Assembly (NCBI GenBank): GCA_014360995.1
Contig: JACIWL010000001.1
Coordinates: 1 to 64,000 of the forward strand
Reading direction: 5' to 3'
Length of the DNA stretch: 64,000 nucleotides
Source: Candidatus Bipolaricaulota bacterium
GTDB taxonomy: Bacteria > Bipolaricaulota > Bipolaricaulia > Bipolaricaulales > Bipolaricaulaceae
The translations under genes and the position numbers were made by a program. The notes under the pieces were generated by a model that saw nothing but the letters and a program-made list of their open reading frames with translations, was not told where the DNA came from and did not search any database. Positions 32,309 through 43,322 of this stretch are shown piece after piece (position 1 is the first letter of the stretch; every line of letters begins with the position of its first letter).

Positions 32309-34188
32309 CCAAGCCAAAGGGGATCCGGTTCCACTCGGACGTTTTGGGGAAGTTTGGGGAAAAGGGCACGCACCCTGCGGGGAAGGGATGAATCGCCGCG
32401 CAGAAGGACTTGAAACCGGGGCTCGCCCCGCAAGGGATGAAGTCTTGCCGGGCCGAGAACCTCAAGGCCCTTTTCCCGCAGCATCTCCGCCATTTTCCCA
32501 GCTTGAACTTCCGCGCGCTTTCCGGAAACCAGGATGCGAAGCAGGCGTGAAAAGGGAGGATACCGCAGGAGCTTTCGGAATTTGATCTCCTCCTGATAAA
32601 ACGCGAGGTAATCGCCGCGCAGGGCTGAAGAGATCGCGTAGTGGTCGGGCATGTGGGTTTGCACCACAACTTCCCCGGGTTTTTCCCCGCGGCCGGCCCG
32701 GCCCATGGCGGAAAGGAGGAGCTGAAAAGCCCGCTCCGCCGCATAGAAAGTGGGCGAAGCCAAAAGCTGATCGGCATCGATGACGCCTACTAGGGTAATC
32801 CCCGGAAAATCTAGGCCCTTTCCCACCATTTGTGCGCCCACCAAAATGTCGATTTCGCCCTTGGCTAAAGCCGAGAGGATTCGATCTCGCTCTTTTGCCG
32901 TCTCCTCGTCCAACCTCGCGACCCGAGCCTGGGGAAAGAGCTTTTTTGCCTCGTACTCCACGCGTTCTGTTCCCGCCCCAAAGAGGCGGAAGCGCGTTCC
33001 GCCGCAGCGCCGGCAGGCCGGATCGGGAAAATCTTTTCCGCAGGCGGAACAGCGAAACGTTTTCTCCGCAAGATGAAAGACCAAGGCGACCTCGCAATCC
33101 GGGCAGCGCAAAATCTCCCCGCAGGTTCGGCAGGAGGCCCCGGTGAAAAAGCCCAGGCGGTTTAGGAAGAGAAGGATTTGGCCGCCGGCCTGAAGGTGCC
33201 GGGCGATAGCCTCGCGGAGCTCGGCGCCGATGACCTCCTCGGGCTCCTTTTGAGCCGCTTTCACCTCGGGCGGCGAGCCGGAAACCCGCTGAGTGAGGGA
33301 AAGAAGGCGAATTTCCCCTTGTTCCGCCCTAAAAAAGGTCTCCACCGCGGGCGCCGCCGCACCCAACACGAGCGCCGCCCCTTCTTTGGCTCGCTCCTCC
33401 AGGACTTTCCGCGCGTGATAGTGGGGGGAGCGTTCCTCCTTATAGCCGGGCTCGCCCTCCTCATCCAGGACCATAAGCCCCACATGGGGGAAAGGGAGAA
33501 AGGCGGCGGAACGCGTCCCCACAGCGCAAGAAATTTCACCCCGTAAAGCGGAGGACCACACGTGAAAACGCTCTCCAGGAGAGAGCTCGCCGTGGTACAC
33601 CGCGGGCGCTTTTCCCAAAGCGCGGGCGGCCCGGGCCCAAAGCTGGGGAAGGAGGGAGATCTCCGGCTCGAGGAGGAGGGCCGCATAGCCCTGGTGGATC
33701 GCTTCCTGCGCGGAGGCCAAATACACCTCGGTTTTCCCGGAAGCCGGTGGGCCAAAAAGCAGGAATTTTTCGCCCTTCCCGATCCCCTCGCATATCGCTG
33801 CCGCCGCGGCTTTTTGTTCTTCCGTCAATTCCACGTGCTTTGGCTCCTCGGTGTAGCGGAAAGGCAAAAAGGGGGCGCTGTGCCGGCGGGCCGCGGGTTT
33901 GGGCACAATGTGCGCCAAGGCCATCCCTAAAGCCGTGCACGCCTCCTCGCTCACCAGGGAGAAGAGCGGAAAAAGGCGCGGGGGCAGAGCTGGACCGTGA
34001 ACCCGGAGGATGGGCTTAGGCTTGCCGGGATATTCCGGGAGATCCCGAATTTCCTGGACCACTCCGAGAAGGACCCGCTTTCCGAAAGGAACCTCTACCC
34101 AGAATCCCGGTTCGACCTCCATTCCCTCGGGCACAAGGTAATCGAAGCCGGACGTACCCGGAACGGGAAGGAGGACAAAAGCGATCAA
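32305..34188 (-). CDS. priA: Primosomal protein N' (replication restart helicase PriA)
   Basis: LLFGPPASGKTEVYL, VLDEEGEPGYK, four-Cys zinc region CRTCGEILRCPDCEVALVFH..CSACGKDFPDPACRRCGG, AQMVGKGLDFPGITLVGVIDADQLL. Confidence 0.94.
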   Translation of the reverse strand: MIAFVLLPVPGTSGFDYLVPEGMEVEPGFWVEVPFGKRVLLGVVQEIRDLPEYPGKPKPILRVHGPALPPRLFPLFSLVSEEACTALGMALAHIVPKPAARRHSAPFLPFRYTEEPKHVELTEEQKAAAAAICEGIGKGEKFLLFGPPASGKTEVYLASAQEAIHQGYAALLLEPEISLLPQLWARAARALGKAPAVYHGELSPGERFHVWSSALRGEISCAVGTRSAAFLPFPHVGLMVLDEEGEPGYKEERSPHYHARKVLEERAKEGAALVLGAAAPAVETFFRAEQGEIRLLSLTQRVSGSPPEVKAAQKEPEEVIGAELREAIARHLQAGGQILLFLNRLGFFTGASCRTCGEILRCPDCEVALVFHLAEKTFRCSACGKDFPDPACRRCGGTRFRLFGAGTERVEYEAKKLFPQARVARLDEETAKERDRILSALAKGEIDILVGAQMVGKGLDFPGITLVGVIDADQLLASPTFYAAERAFQLLLSAMGRAGRGEKPGEVVVQTHMPDHYAISSALRGDYLAFYQEEIKFRKLLRYPPFSRLLRILVSGKRAEVQAGKMAEMLREKGLEVLGPARLHPLRGEPRFQVLLRGDSSLPRRVRALFPKLPQNVRVEPDPLWLG

Positions 34189-35069
34189 CCGGCCTCCCTG
34201 CGGCGCAGGTACTGAAGCACGCCGCGCACGGACATGGACCAGTCGCCGGAAACACCCGGTCCCACGGGAAACCCCTCGGCTTGAATCTCCGCGAGAACCG
34301 CGGAGACCGCTTCCTCTTCGGGTTTATCCAGGTGGCGCCGAACCCGCTCCACCCAAGAGAGGAGAAGCTTTCGGTACCCTTCGATGAGCGTAGGCTCGCC
34401 TGGGCCAAAATGCGTGAAAAGGAGTTTTTGGGGATTCAGGGCCGCGAGGCGATCGAGGGTAGCTAAGGAAGCTTCGAGGTCAAAACTCGGTGGGACTGTA
34501 GTGGGAAGGAGCCTTCCCTTGATGTAGAGGCCTACAGCATCACCGGTGAAAAGCCAGCCCCGTTCAGGGACAAAAAAACAGAGGTGGTGGGGAGCGTGCC
34601 CGGGAGAGTCGATGGCCTGCACCCGGAGCTTGCCGAGCTGGAAAATTTCGCGATCCTGAGCGGAGTAGATGCGGTTCTCGGGAATGGGCACGGCCTCGCC
34701 ATAGAAACGAAACCGCTCTCCCACCGCATTTTTCGTAGAGGCCACCAATTTCGTCGGGTCCGCAAGGTGCTTGGCTCCCCGGGGATGGACTACCACCTTG
34801 GCGTTGGGCAACTCCGGAAGAAGGACGCCGGCTCCGCCCGCGTGGTCCAAATGAACGTGGGTGAGGAATAACCAGCGAACTTGCGCGCGCTTTATCCCCA
34901 AAGCGTCCATTGCCTCAAGGATGCGATCTTTCGCAAGGGATGTGCCCGCGTCGAAGAGGGCCGCTTCGCCCTCGTCCTGAAGGATGTACGCGCCCCCAAG
35001 GCCGGGCTGGCCAAAGTGGTGAATGTCCACCAGGAAAAGCGCGGGCAAAACTTCTTCCAGGACGACCAT
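34185..35069 (-). CDS. MBL-fold metallohydrolase
   Basis: FLTHVHLDHAGGAGVL, DSPGHAPHHLCFF, FTGDAVG, LFTHFGPGEP. Confidence 0.92.
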   Translation of the reverse strand: MVVLEEVLPALFLVDIHHFGQPGLGGAYILQDEGEAALFDAGTSLAKDRILEAMDALGIKRAQVRWLFLTHVHLDHAGGAGVLLPELPNAKVVVHPRGAKHLADPTKLVASTKNAVGERFRFYGEAVPIPENRIYSAQDREIFQLGKLRVQAIDSPGHAPHHLCFFVPERGWLFTGDAVGLYIKGRLLPTTVPPSFDLEASLATLDRLAALNPQKLLFTHFGPGEPTLIEGYRKLLLSWVERVRRHLDKPEEEAVSAVLAEIQAEGFPVGPGVSGDWSMSVRGVLQYLRRREAG

Positions 35070-35086
35070 CCCTCACACCCTTCGCC

Positions 35087-36385
35087 TCAGAAAAACCATC
35101 CGGTTTGGATCCCAAACCAAACGAAAAAGCTTCCCAGCATCCCGGCCATGAGGAACACCGGGATCCCTACGGTAACCCATTCCTTGTAGCGGATGGGCTG
35201 GTTTCCGTGCCTAGAGAGGTTCATGACCCCGATGTTGGCGGCGGTGGCAAACGGTGTGCCCACGCTGGCAAACCCTATGCCCAAAGCCAAAGCCCACCAA
35301 AGGGGGTTCGTGGCGATGCCCAAAGTGCCCAGCTCGTTCACGAGGGGAACAAAGGCCACCGTGGCGGGGACCGCACTGATGAAAAGGGCTAGGAAACCCG
35401 CGCCCCAGAAAAACAAAAGGGCCAGGGCAAGGACCGAGCCGCCTCCAAGAAGGCTTAGGCGCCGAGCCAAAAACGGAAGAACGCCGCTGCGGTTCAGACC
35501 CCCGACGACGACAAAAAGACAGAGAAGAAAAATGATGAGCTCCCAATCGATGCTCTCCAGCACAGCCTCCACCTTGGGCCGCAGGAAAACGATGGCCAGG
35601 GCGGCGCCACAAAGGGCGGCAAGACCAGGAGAAATGTCAAGCCAGCTATGCACAAGAAAAAGAACGATCACGAGCGCGAAAACTCCAAGAAGCTTGGTCA
35701 TATCCCGGGGCGACTCCAACACCCGCCGTTCATCCAGCTGCATGAGCACCGAAACCTGCGCGCTCTGGGAACGGAAGCTCGACCGATACCGAAAGACCAA
35801 AAACGCGAGGGTCAAAAGGAGGACAGGGAGAGACACCGGAGCGGTATGGGTAAGAAAGTCGTTGAAGGAGAAACGCGCGGCCGAGCCAATAAGAACGTTC
35901 GGCGGATCGCCGATCAGCGTGAACACCCCGCCAATATCGGCGGCGATGGCCTCACCCAAAACAAAAGGAGTCGCGGAAATTCCCAGAACTTCCGCAATGG
36001 AAAGGGTCACGGGGAAAAAGGTGAGCATGGTGGTCAGGTTATCCAAAAACATGGAAAGGACGGCGCTCGCTAGGCTCATAACTAAGAATAGGCTCGTGAT
36101 GTTTCCCTTGGACCATTTGGCCGCCTTAATGGCCACATACTGGAAGAACCCGGTGCGCTTAAGCAACCCCACAATGATCATCATTCCCGCGAGGAGCCAA
36201 ATGGTGTCCACATCGATGACTTCGGCGACCGTGTGGGGGTTATAAAAACGGAAGGCCACGCCCACAAGGATCATCGCCGTGGCCCCGACCACGGCGGCTA
36301 GGGTCTGCTGGAGGCGTCCGGAGAGGATAAGGGCGTAGGTGACAACAAAAACGGCAAGTGACGTGAACGCGGCAGCGGAGTTCAT
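35087..36385 (-). CDS. ArsB/NhaD-family (ion transporter superfamily) permease
   Basis: LLAGMMIIVGLLKRTGFFQY, LDNLTTMLTFFPV, DIGGVFTLIGDPPNVLIGSAARFSF. Confidence 0.88.
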   Translation of the reverse strand: MNSAAAFTSLAVFVVTYALILSGRLQQTLAAVVGATAMILVGVAFRFYNPHTVAEVIDVDTIWLLAGMMIIVGLLKRTGFFQYVAIKAAKWSKGNITSLFLVMSLASAVLSMFLDNLTTMLTFFPVTLSIAEVLGISATPFVLGEAIAADIGGVFTLIGDPPNVLIGSAARFSFNDFLTHTAPVSLPVLLLTLAFLVFRYRSSFRSQSAQVSVLMQLDERRVLESPRDMTKLLGVFALVIVLFLVHSWLDISPGLAALCGAALAIVFLRPKVEAVLESIDWELIIFLLCLFVVVGGLNRSGVLPFLARRLSLLGGGSVLALALLFFWGAGFLALFISAVPATVAFVPLVNELGTLGIATNPLWWALALGIGFASVGTPFATAANIGVMNLSRHGNQPIRYKEWVTVGIPVFLMAGMLGSFFVWFGIQTGWFF

Positions 36386-36400
36386 ACCTAAGAGTGAAGT

Positions 36401-36817
36401 TTAACCCGCGCTGAGCCAGGCTTCCGCTTGACGCAGGGCTTCCCGCTGCTCGGGAAACGTGATGCGTTCCACGGCCTCTTGGAAAGGAAGCCAAACCATG
36501 TCCTCCACTTCCTCCCGAGACGGCTCGCCATCTTCTTCCGTTTGGGCGAGGAAGAGGACCACCTCTTTGTGGACGGGGTTCGCCTCGCGCCAAAAGGTGT
36601 AGCGCACCACGGTGCGGAAGCCCGGCAAAACCTGAAAGTTGTTGATGCGCACCTCTTCCGCGACCTCCCGCAGCGCCGCTTGGAATTCGTCTTCTCCCGG
36701 TTCGATATGGCCCTTGGGGAAGCCCCAGTGCCCGCCGCGTCGGTTCTTGATGAGGAGATATTTTCGCCGGCCGCCGTCCTCGCGGAACAGGATCAAACCC
36801 GCTGCCCGCTCCTCCAT
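36401..36817 (-). CDS. NUDIX hydrolase
   Basis: Nudix box [23 protein letters not shown]. Confidence 0.93.
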   Translation of the reverse strand: MEERAAGLILFREDGGRRKYLLIKNRRGGHWGFPKGHIEPGEDEFQAALREVAEEVRINNFQVLPGFRTVVRYTFWREANPVHKEVVLFLAQTEEDGEPSREEVEDMVWLPFQEAVERITFPEQREALRQAEAWLSAG

Positions 36818-36823
36818 AACTGG

Positions 36824-39800
36824 CTAAATGATATCCAATTCTCGGCCGCTCTTGTCGTAGGCTCTAAGGGAAAGACCAAGACAGCGGAGTTCCTGCCATA
36901 AGACCCGGAAGGATTCGGGGATGCCCGGACGGGGGAAGTCCTCCCCGCGCAGAATCGCTTTATACAACGCCACCCGGCCCCGCACGTCGTCGCTTTTGAG
37001 GGTGAGCATTTCCTGAAGGAGGGAAGCGGCGCCGTAGGCCTCCAGGGCCCAGACCTCCATCTCGCCCAGGCGCTGCCCGCCGAAATGGGCCCGCCCGCCC
37101 AAGGGCTGCTGGGTGATGAGGGCATAGGGGCCGGTAGAGCGGGCGTGGATCTTGTCGGCGGCGATGTGCTCAAGTTTGAGGAGGTACATAACCCCCACCG
37201 TCACCGGCGATTCAAAGGGCTCCCCGGTGCGACCGTCGCGCAAAATGACCTTGCCATCCTTGCGGGAACCATCAGAAAGGCCGCGCTTTTTGAGCTCCTC
37301 CGTGAGCTCACTGAGGATTTCCTCTTCTTTTGCCCCATCGAACGGTGGGGAGGCCACCTTCTCCCCTCGCAAGGAAGCAAGCCAGCCCAAGTTGGTCTCA
37401 AAAATTTGGCCGAGGTTCATGCGGGACGGCACCCCCAGCGGGTTCAAGATCACATCGATGGGAGTGCCATCGGGGAGGAAGGGCATGTCCTCCACGGGGA
37501 GGATGGCGGAGATAACCCCTTTGTTCCCGTGCCGACCGGCGAGTTTGTCCCCCACGGCGATCCTGCGGCGCTGGGCCACATAAACCTTCACCAGCTCGTT
37601 TACTCCCGCCTCGAGCTCGTCGCCCGCAGCCCGGGACAGCCGCTTCACTCGAATCACCGTGGCCGTGCCAGTGATGGGGGGCATCCGTAAGGACGTGTTC
37701 TTAAAATTGCGCATGCGCTCCCCAAAGATGGAGAGGAAAATGCGCTCCTCCGGAGTGGGCTCGCTCTCGCCTTTGGGGGTGATCTTGCCCACCAAAATGT
37801 CCCCGGTGCGGACCTCCGTTCCCACGCGCACAATCCCGTGCTCGTCCAGATTGCGCATGGCCGAGCGGGGCAGGTTGGGGATGTCCGCGGTGATCTCCTC
37901 CGGGCCAAGTTTCGTGTCCTCCGCGCGCACCTCGAACTCCTGGATGTGGATGGAGTCCAAAATGTTTTCCCGCACAAGCCTTTCAGAAACGACGATGGCG
38001 TCCTCGTAGTTGAAGCCCTCAAAAGGAAGGAAAGCTACAAGGAGGTTTGCCCCTAGCGCCAATTCCCCGCCATCGGAGAATTGAGAGTCTGCAAGGACGT
38101 CACCCTTTTTGACCTTGTCTCCCTTGCGCACCACCGGGCGCTGGTGGATCACGGTGTCCTGGTTCGAGCGCTCGAAGACCCTTAACCGGTAGGTCTTTTG
38201 CCCCTTCTTCCCCTTGACCACGATCTTTTGGGCGTCCACGTAGACCACGGTGCCATCCTCTTCGGCGAGGACCACCGCCCCGGAATCGCGAGCGACTTTG
38301 GCCTCAAGGCCCGTGCCCACAATGGGGGCCTGGGGGCGCAGCAGGGCCACGGCCTGGCGTTGCATGTTTGCTCCCATAAGGGCCCGGTTGGCGTCATCGT
38401 GCTCAAGGAAGGGGATAAGGGCCGCCGAAACCCCAAGGATTGTGTTGGGAGCGACCTCCACAAGGTCCACCTCTTTAGGGGAGACATAGCTAAACTCTTC
38501 GCTTCCTGTGCGAACGAGGACTTTGTCCCCAAGGATGCGCCCTTCCTCATCCACCTCCACCGTGGCCGGGGCGATTTTGTAGTGCTCCTCCTCGTCGGCC
38601 ATGAGGTACTTTATCTCCCCGGTGATGCGACCGTTTTTGACCACGGCGTAGGGGGCCTCCAAAAATCCGTACTCGTTGACCCGGGCGTACACGGCCATGG
38701 AGGTGATAAGGCCCACGTTCTGTCCTTCCGGGGTCTCGATGGGGCAGATGCGCGCGTAGTGGGAGGGATGGACGTCGCGGATCTCCACCTTCGCCCTTTT
38801 TGCCGCGGGAGCGACGTTTCCCAGGGCAGAAAGCCGCCGTTTGTGAGTGAGCTCGGAGAGGGGGTTAGTCTGCTCGAGGAATTGAGAGAGTCGGCCCGTG
38901 TAAAAGAGGCTATTCAGGGCTGCTTGGATGGTGCGGGTGGAGACGATGCGGCGGATGAGGTCCTTCTCCTCGAGCTCGATGTGGATAAGCTTATCCTCGG
39001 CCACGCGGGCCATGCGCATAAGCCCCTCCCGCAGCGCGGCCTGGGCCTGCTCGCCCGCCATGCGCACGCGCTTGTTCGCCAGGTGATCCGGTTCATCCAA
39101 AAGGGAAGGATCCTCCGGAGCCCGCAAAAGGAGGGCCAAAGCGGCGAACACGTCCTCCGGGGTGAGGAAGGTCTCCTCGCGGCTAAGGCCGAGTTTCCGG
39201 TTTATCTTGAACCGTCCGACCGGGGTCAGGTGGTAGGTATCCGGCCGGAAATAGAAGCGCTGTAGGTACTCCTCCGCTTGGGAGAGGGGCACCCGCTCCC
39301 CGGACCGGAATTTCGAGTAGATGAAGCGGATGGCCTCCTCCCGGGAAGCCACCTTCTCCTCTTGCAGGGAGCGGGCAATAGCCGGGTGGGCCACGCGCAC
39401 CTGGGTTCGCCCCAGCCGATTGAGGACCTTCGCCCGCTCGGGCGTGAGCTCCTCCCCCAACGCCCAGACCTCATCCCCCGCGGGGATGCTCTCCGCAAGA
39501 AGAACGGCCTTCCAGCGCTCGAAAAGTTCATCTAGGCCCTCTACCGGAACCTGCACGGAGTAGCGGGTGATGATGTCTTCGGTGCTCAGGCCCAGAGCGC
39601 GCAGGTAGGTCGTGACGGGTACAGTGGCCCGTCGATCCAGCCGGGCCTTGAGAGTCCACTTGCGCACATCGAGCTCAATCTCCAACCACGCGCCCTGCTC
39701 GGGGAGGAAATGGGCGCGGAAAAGGTGTGGCTCATCCTGGGTGATATAAAGGCCGGGCGAGCGCACGAGCTCGCTCACGATCACGTTCTCCGTGCCGTTG

Positions 39801-40150
39801 ATGATGAACGTTCCCCGCGGGGTCATGAGGGGGATGTCTGCCAGGTAAAGTTCCGCTTCCTGGCGCAGTTTCCCCTCGGCGTAGAGGCGTCCGGTGGCCT
39901 TAAGGGGCGCGGCGTAGGTCAGGTCGCGATCGCGGCACTCCCACTCGTCGTAGCGCGGCTCGCCCAGGTAGGGGTCGACGAGCTCCAAGTAAAGGTCCTC
40001 CCGCCCCGGCGCGCGAATGGGGCTCACCTCGGCGAATACCTGGGGGATCCCCTCCCGCAGGAACCGCTCGTAGGACTGGAGCTGGTGGGCGATGAAATCG
40101 GGAGGGTCCAGGCGGGGCTTGACCCGGCTATAGAAGCGGCGCATGTTCAT
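36824..40150 (-). CDS. rpoB: DNA-directed RNA polymerase subunit beta
   Basis: PIETPEGQNVGLI, NYEDAIVVSERLV, GDKLAGRHGNKGVIS, GGRAHFGGQRLGEMEVWALEAYGA. Confidence 0.98.
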   Translation of the reverse strand: MNMRRFYSRVKPRLDPPDFIAHQLQSYERFLREGIPQVFAEVSPIRAPGREDLYLELVDPYLGEPRYDEWECRDRDLTYAAPLKATGRLYAEGKLRQEAELYLADIPLMTPRGTFIINGTENVIVSELVRSPGLYITQDEPHLFRAHFLPEQGAWLEIELDVRKWTLKARLDRRATVPVTTYLRALGLSTEDIITRYSVQVPVEGLDELFERWKAVLLAESIPAGDEVWALGEELTPERAKVLNRLGRTQVRVAHPAIARSLQEEKVASREEAIRFIYSKFRSGERVPLSQAEEYLQRFYFRPDTYHLTPVGRFKINRKLGLSREETFLTPEDVFAALALLLRAPEDPSLLDEPDHLANKRVRMAGEQAQAALREGLMRMARVAEDKLIHIELEEKDLIRRIVSTRTIQAALNSLFYTGRLSQFLEQTNPLSELTHKRRLSALGNVAPAAKRAKVEIRDVHPSHYARICPIETPEGQNVGLITSMAVYARVNEYGFLEAPYAVVKNGRITGEIKYLMADEEEHYKIAPATVEVDEEGRILGDKVLVRTGSEEFSYVSPKEVDLVEVAPNTILGVSAALIPFLEHDDANRALMGANMQRQAVALLRPQAPIVGTGLEAKVARDSGAVVLAEEDGTVVYVDAQKIVVKGKKGQKTYRLRVFERSNQDTVIHQRPVVRKGDKVKKGDVLADSQFSDGGELALGANLLVAFLPFEGFNYEDAIVVSERLVRENILDSIHIQEFEVRAEDTKLGPEEITADIPNLPRSAMRNLDEHGIVRVGTEVRTGDILVGKITPKGESEPTPEERIFLSIFGERMRNFKNTSLRMPPITGTATVIRVKRLSRAAGDELEAGVNELVKVYVAQRRRIAVGDKLAGRHGNKGVISAILPVEDMPFLPDGTPIDVILNPLGVPSRMNLGQIFETNLGWLASLRGEKVASPPFDGAKEEEILSELTEELKKRGLSDGSRKDGKVILRDGRTGEPFESPVTVGVMYLLKLEHIAADKIHARSTGPYALITQQPLGGRAHFGGQRLGEMEVWALEAYGAASLLQEMLTLKSDDVRGRVALYKAILRGEDFPRPGIPESFRVLWQELRCLGLSLRAYDKSGRELDII

Positions 40151-40530
40151 CACTTAATCTGGACCTCCGCGCCGGCGGCCTCCAGCTTCTTTTTGATCTC
40201 CTCGGCCTCCTCGCGGGACACGCCGGCCTTCACCACCGCCGGCAAGTTGTCCACAAGGTCTTTGCACTCCTTGAGGCCTTTCCCGGTGATGTCCTTCACC
40301 ACTTTTATGAGCTGGATCTTCTGCTGGCCGGCGTTGGTGATGACCACGTCCACGGTGGTCTTCTCCGGAGCCTGGGCCTCCGCCGCCCCAGGTTGAGGAG
40401 CGACAGCCACGGCCACCGGCGCCGCCACCTGGGCCGACACGCCGAACCTCTCCTCCAGAGCCTTCACCAGCTCCGCCAGCTCCTTCACCGTCATCCCCTC
40501 GATCGCCTGGATGATCTCTTCCTTCGTCAT
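40150..40530 (-). CDS. rplL: 50S ribosomal protein L7/L12
   Basis: [57 protein letters not shown]. Confidence 0.97.
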   Translation of the reverse strand: MTKEEIIQAIEGMTVKELAELVKALEERFGVSAQVAAPVAVAVAPQPGAAEAQAPEKTTVDVVITNAGQQKIQLIKVVKDITGKGLKECKDLVDNLPAVVKAGVSREEAEEIKKKLEAAGAEVQIK

Positions 40531-41060
40531 TGTTCACCCCTCTTTTCCTTGAGTTTCTGAACCTCGCTCAGCGCCACCACCAGCTTCCGCAGGATCCCGG
40601 AGAGGGCGAAGACCAAGCCGCGCACGGGTCCTGTCATGGCCCCGGCGAGCTTCGCCAAAAGCTCCTCTCGGGAGGGAAGGGTGGCGTACCATTTGACCTG
40701 CTCCGCGGGGACCGTCTCCCCCGCAAACACCCCGCCCCGCACCTGGAAGAAGTTCGGATACTTCTGGACGAACTCCACGGCCACTTTGAACGGAACCGTG
40801 GGGTCGTCACGGCCGAGGATGACCAAGTTCGGCCCTCGCAGGAATTCCCCAAGGCCAGGGACCCCGGCCTTCTCCGCAGCCAGGCGGGCCAAGGTGTTCT
40901 TCACCACCTGCATCTCCACCCCGCGCTTCCGCACCTCCCGCCGCAGGGCTGTCATCTCAGCCGCCGGAATCCCCTGGAAAGCCACCACCACTACGGCTTT
41001 GGACTGGGCGAATTTTTTCCCCAACTCCTCCACCGCCGCGATCTTTTCCGGTTTGGGCAT
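40527..41060 (-). CDS. rplJ: 50S ribosomal protein L10
   Basis: L10 N-terminal RNA-binding fold ([26 protein letters not shown]); synteny. Confidence 0.95.
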   Translation of the reverse strand: MPKPEKIAAVEELGKKFAQSKAVVVVAFQGIPAAEMTALRREVRKRGVEMQVVKNTLARLAAEKAGVPGLGEFLRGPNLVILGRDDPTVPFKVAVEFVQKYPNFFQVRGGVFAGETVPAEQVKWYATLPSREELLAKLAGAMTGPVRGLVFALSGILRKLVVALSEVQKLKEKRGEQ

Positions 41061-41071
41061 TTCTCTCCTCC

Positions 41072-41779
41072 TCAGCGGAGTTGCGAGGCGGCTGCCAGGA
41101 GCTCCCGCTCATCCACCCGGATCCCCGGCCCCATGGTGGAGGATATGGAAACCCTCTGCACGTAGCGGCCCCGCACGCCCTCCGGCTTCCGCTCCAAAAT
41201 GGCCTTGGTGAGGGCAAGAAGGTTTTCGTAAAGCTGATCCTCAGTGAACGAGGTTTTTCCGAACGCAGCGTGGACAATGCCGTACCGGTCCGCGCGGAAC
41301 TCGATCATCCCGGCTTTGAGCTCGCGCACCACCTGAGCCACGTCCTGGGTGACCGTGCCCGTTTTTGGGGAGGGCATGAGCCCGCGCGGGCCCAGGATCT
41401 TCCCGAGCTTCCCCACGATGGGCATCATGTCCGGGGTGGCCACCACCCGGTCGAACTCCAACCACCCCTCCTTGAGGATTCTCTCGGCCAGCTCCTCGCC
41501 GCCCACATAGTCCGCGCCCGCGGCCTCCGCTTCCCGGATCTTCTCACCCTTGGCGAACACCAAGACCCGCACGGTTTTGCCTGTGCCGTGAGGGAGAACG
41601 CAGGTCCCACGGATCTGATGCTGGCTGGGGTTGATCCCCAACTTAAATGCGGCCTCAGCGCTCTCTGGGAACTTGGCAGTGGCGGTGCGCTTGAGGAGGG
41701 CGATGGCCTCCCGCACCGGATAAACCCGCTCCCGTTCCACGAGGGTAACTGTCTGGAGATAGCGCTTGCTGCGCTTCAT
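41072..41779 (-). CDS. rplA: 50S ribosomal protein L1
   Basis: [35 protein letters not shown]. Confidence 0.97.
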   Translation of the reverse strand: MKRSKRYLQTVTLVERERVYPVREAIALLKRTATAKFPESAEAAFKLGINPSQHQIRGTCVLPHGTGKTVRVLVFAKGEKIREAEAAGADYVGGEELAERILKEGWLEFDRVVATPDMMPIVGKLGKILGPRGLMPSPKTGTVTQDVAQVVRELKAGMIEFRADRYGIVHAAFGKTSFTEDQLYENLLALTKAILERKPEGVRGRYVQRVSISSTMGPGIRVDERELLAAASQLR

Positions 41780-42204
41780 GGCACCACCTCGATCCCCATA
41801 TTTTTGGCCGTCCCCAACACCATGCGAATGGCCGCCTCCAGGTCTTCGGTATTAAGGTCGGGCATTTTCTTTTCCGCAATGCGGCGGATTTGTTCCATAG
41901 TCACCTTGCCCACCTTGATTTTATTGGGCTGAGAAGAGCCCTTTTCGATCCCCGCGGCCCTTTTTAGCAAAACGGAAACAGGCGGCTGCTTCAGGACGAA
42001 ATCGAAGGAGCGATCGTCGTAGACGGTGATCTCCACGGGGATCAACGTCCCGGGCTCTTCGTTCTTCGTGGCCTCGTTGAAGCGCTTGCAGAACTCCATG
42101 ATGTTGACCTTATGGGCGCCCAGGGCCGGTCCCACGGGCGGGGCAGGGTTGGCCTGCCCAGCGGGGATCTGGAGCTTGATCTTGGCCACCACCTGTTTCG
42201 GCAT
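41776..42204 (-). CDS. rplK: 50S ribosomal protein L11
   Basis: [35 protein letters not shown]. Confidence 0.97.
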   Translation of the reverse strand: MPKQVVAKIKLQIPAGQANPAPPVGPALGAHKVNIMEFCKRFNEATKNEEPGTLIPVEITVYDDRSFDFVLKQPPVSVLLKRAAGIEKGSSQPNKIKVGKVTMEQIRRIAEKKMPDLNTEDLEAAIRMVLGTAKNMGIEVVP

Positions 42205-42214
42205 CTTCCCCTCC

Positions 42215-43315
42215 TTAGATCTTCTCGATCCCGCTCAGGCTGATGCGAACCGGCGTCTCCCGGCCAAAGATCCGCACCATCACCACGGCCTCCTCAGCCT
42301 CCTTGTCGATCTCTTTTATCTCCCCGGTGAAGTCGGCGAACGGCCCCTCCACGATCTGCACCACCTCGCCCACCTCGAAGCCCACCTCCACCTTGGGCTT
42401 TCCTTCAGGCGTTGGGGCAGCCACGGCCCCCGTCAGCCGACCGAGGACCGTGACCTCCGGGCCATCGATGGGCACAGGAGCGGCGCGGCTTCCCACAAAC
42501 CTCGCCGCCCGCTCTAGCCCCCGTACGAGCTCCCGCATCTGCTCCTCATCCAGGCCCATCTTAGCAAAAACATAACCGGGGATGAGTCGGCGCTTCTCGA
42601 TCCTTTGGATCGTGACCAGCCGTTTATCTTTGTACTCTCGCACTTTCACCAACCCGGAGGCTCCCGCATAGATCTTGTGCTCCTGCTCGATCTCCGCCCC
42701 GGCGGGGAGCTTGGCCCCCACCCGCACCCGCGGGGGAAGAAGGGCCTCGGGCACGATGATCTCTTCCTCTTTGCCCGATTCATACCGGAGCACAACCTTT
42801 TTCACCTTCTCTCGGGCTACGATCTCGCCCTGCTGATCGAAGGTATAGCGCTCGTCGGCGTCGACGGTCATGGGGAGCCCCGGTCGCACCCGGCTTCCCA
42901 CCCGCACGTCCCGGCGCAGGATCTTCGTTTGGGGCACAAGGTAGGCCTTTTCCGTGTGGTTTGGCGTCTCCACTACAATTCGCCAATAGGGCTCAATGGC
43001 CAACACCTCCGCCGCTTCGGGGATGTGCCGCGGCGCTTTTCGGGCGAGGAGTTCGCCGCGCTGGACGCGGGTGTTGTTGGCCACAAGGAGATCGTATTCG
43101 TAGGGTACGCGGTAATCGGCAGACCTTCCCCGCACGGAGCGGGAGGTCACCACCTCCTCCACGGGCACGAAAAAGAGCTCCTCCCGGTCGCCGACCTTTA
43201 TCGGCTCAAAATACTTCTCCCAGCCGAGCTTGCGCACCCTTTCCTCCAGTTCCTCTTTTAAGCGCAGCTCGGAACCAGTATGAGTCTGGATGGCATACCA
43301 CCTTTTGCGCTGCAT
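42215..43315 (-). CDS. nusG: Transcription termination/antitermination protein NusG with large NGN insertion
   Basis: N-term [24 protein letters not shown]-terminal [26 protein letters not shown]; ~170-190 aa between FFVPVEEVV and [12 protein letters not shown]. Confidence 0.93.
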   Translation of the reverse strand: MQRKRWYAIQTHTGSELRLKEELEERVRKLGWEKYFEPIKVGDREELFFVPVEEVVTSRSVRGRSADYRVPYEYDLLVANNTRVQRGELLARKAPRHIPEAAEVLAIEPYWRIVVETPNHTEKAYLVPQTKILRRDVRVGSRVRPGLPMTVDADERYTFDQQGEIVAREKVKKVVLRYESGKEEEIIVPEALLPPRVRVGAKLPAGAEIEQEHKIYAGASGLVKVREYKDKRLVTIQRIEKRRLIPGYVFAKMGLDEEQMRELVRGLERAARFVGSRAAPVPIDGPEVTVLGRLTGAVAAPTPEGKPKVEVGFEVGEVVQIVEGPFADFTGEIKEIDKEAEEAVVMVRIFGRETPVRISLSGIEKI

Positions 43316-43322
43316 CGCCGGA

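Noticed and set aside
35193-36245. 350-aa plus-strand ORF opposite the ArsB/NhaD-type permease
   Set aside because: Arg/Lys/Thr/Pro-rich low-complexity translation typical of a spurious antisense frame; the minus strand has clear conserved motifs.
38198-39265. 355-aa plus-strand ORF opposite rpoB
   Set aside because: Antisense shadow ORF in a highly conserved rpoB region.
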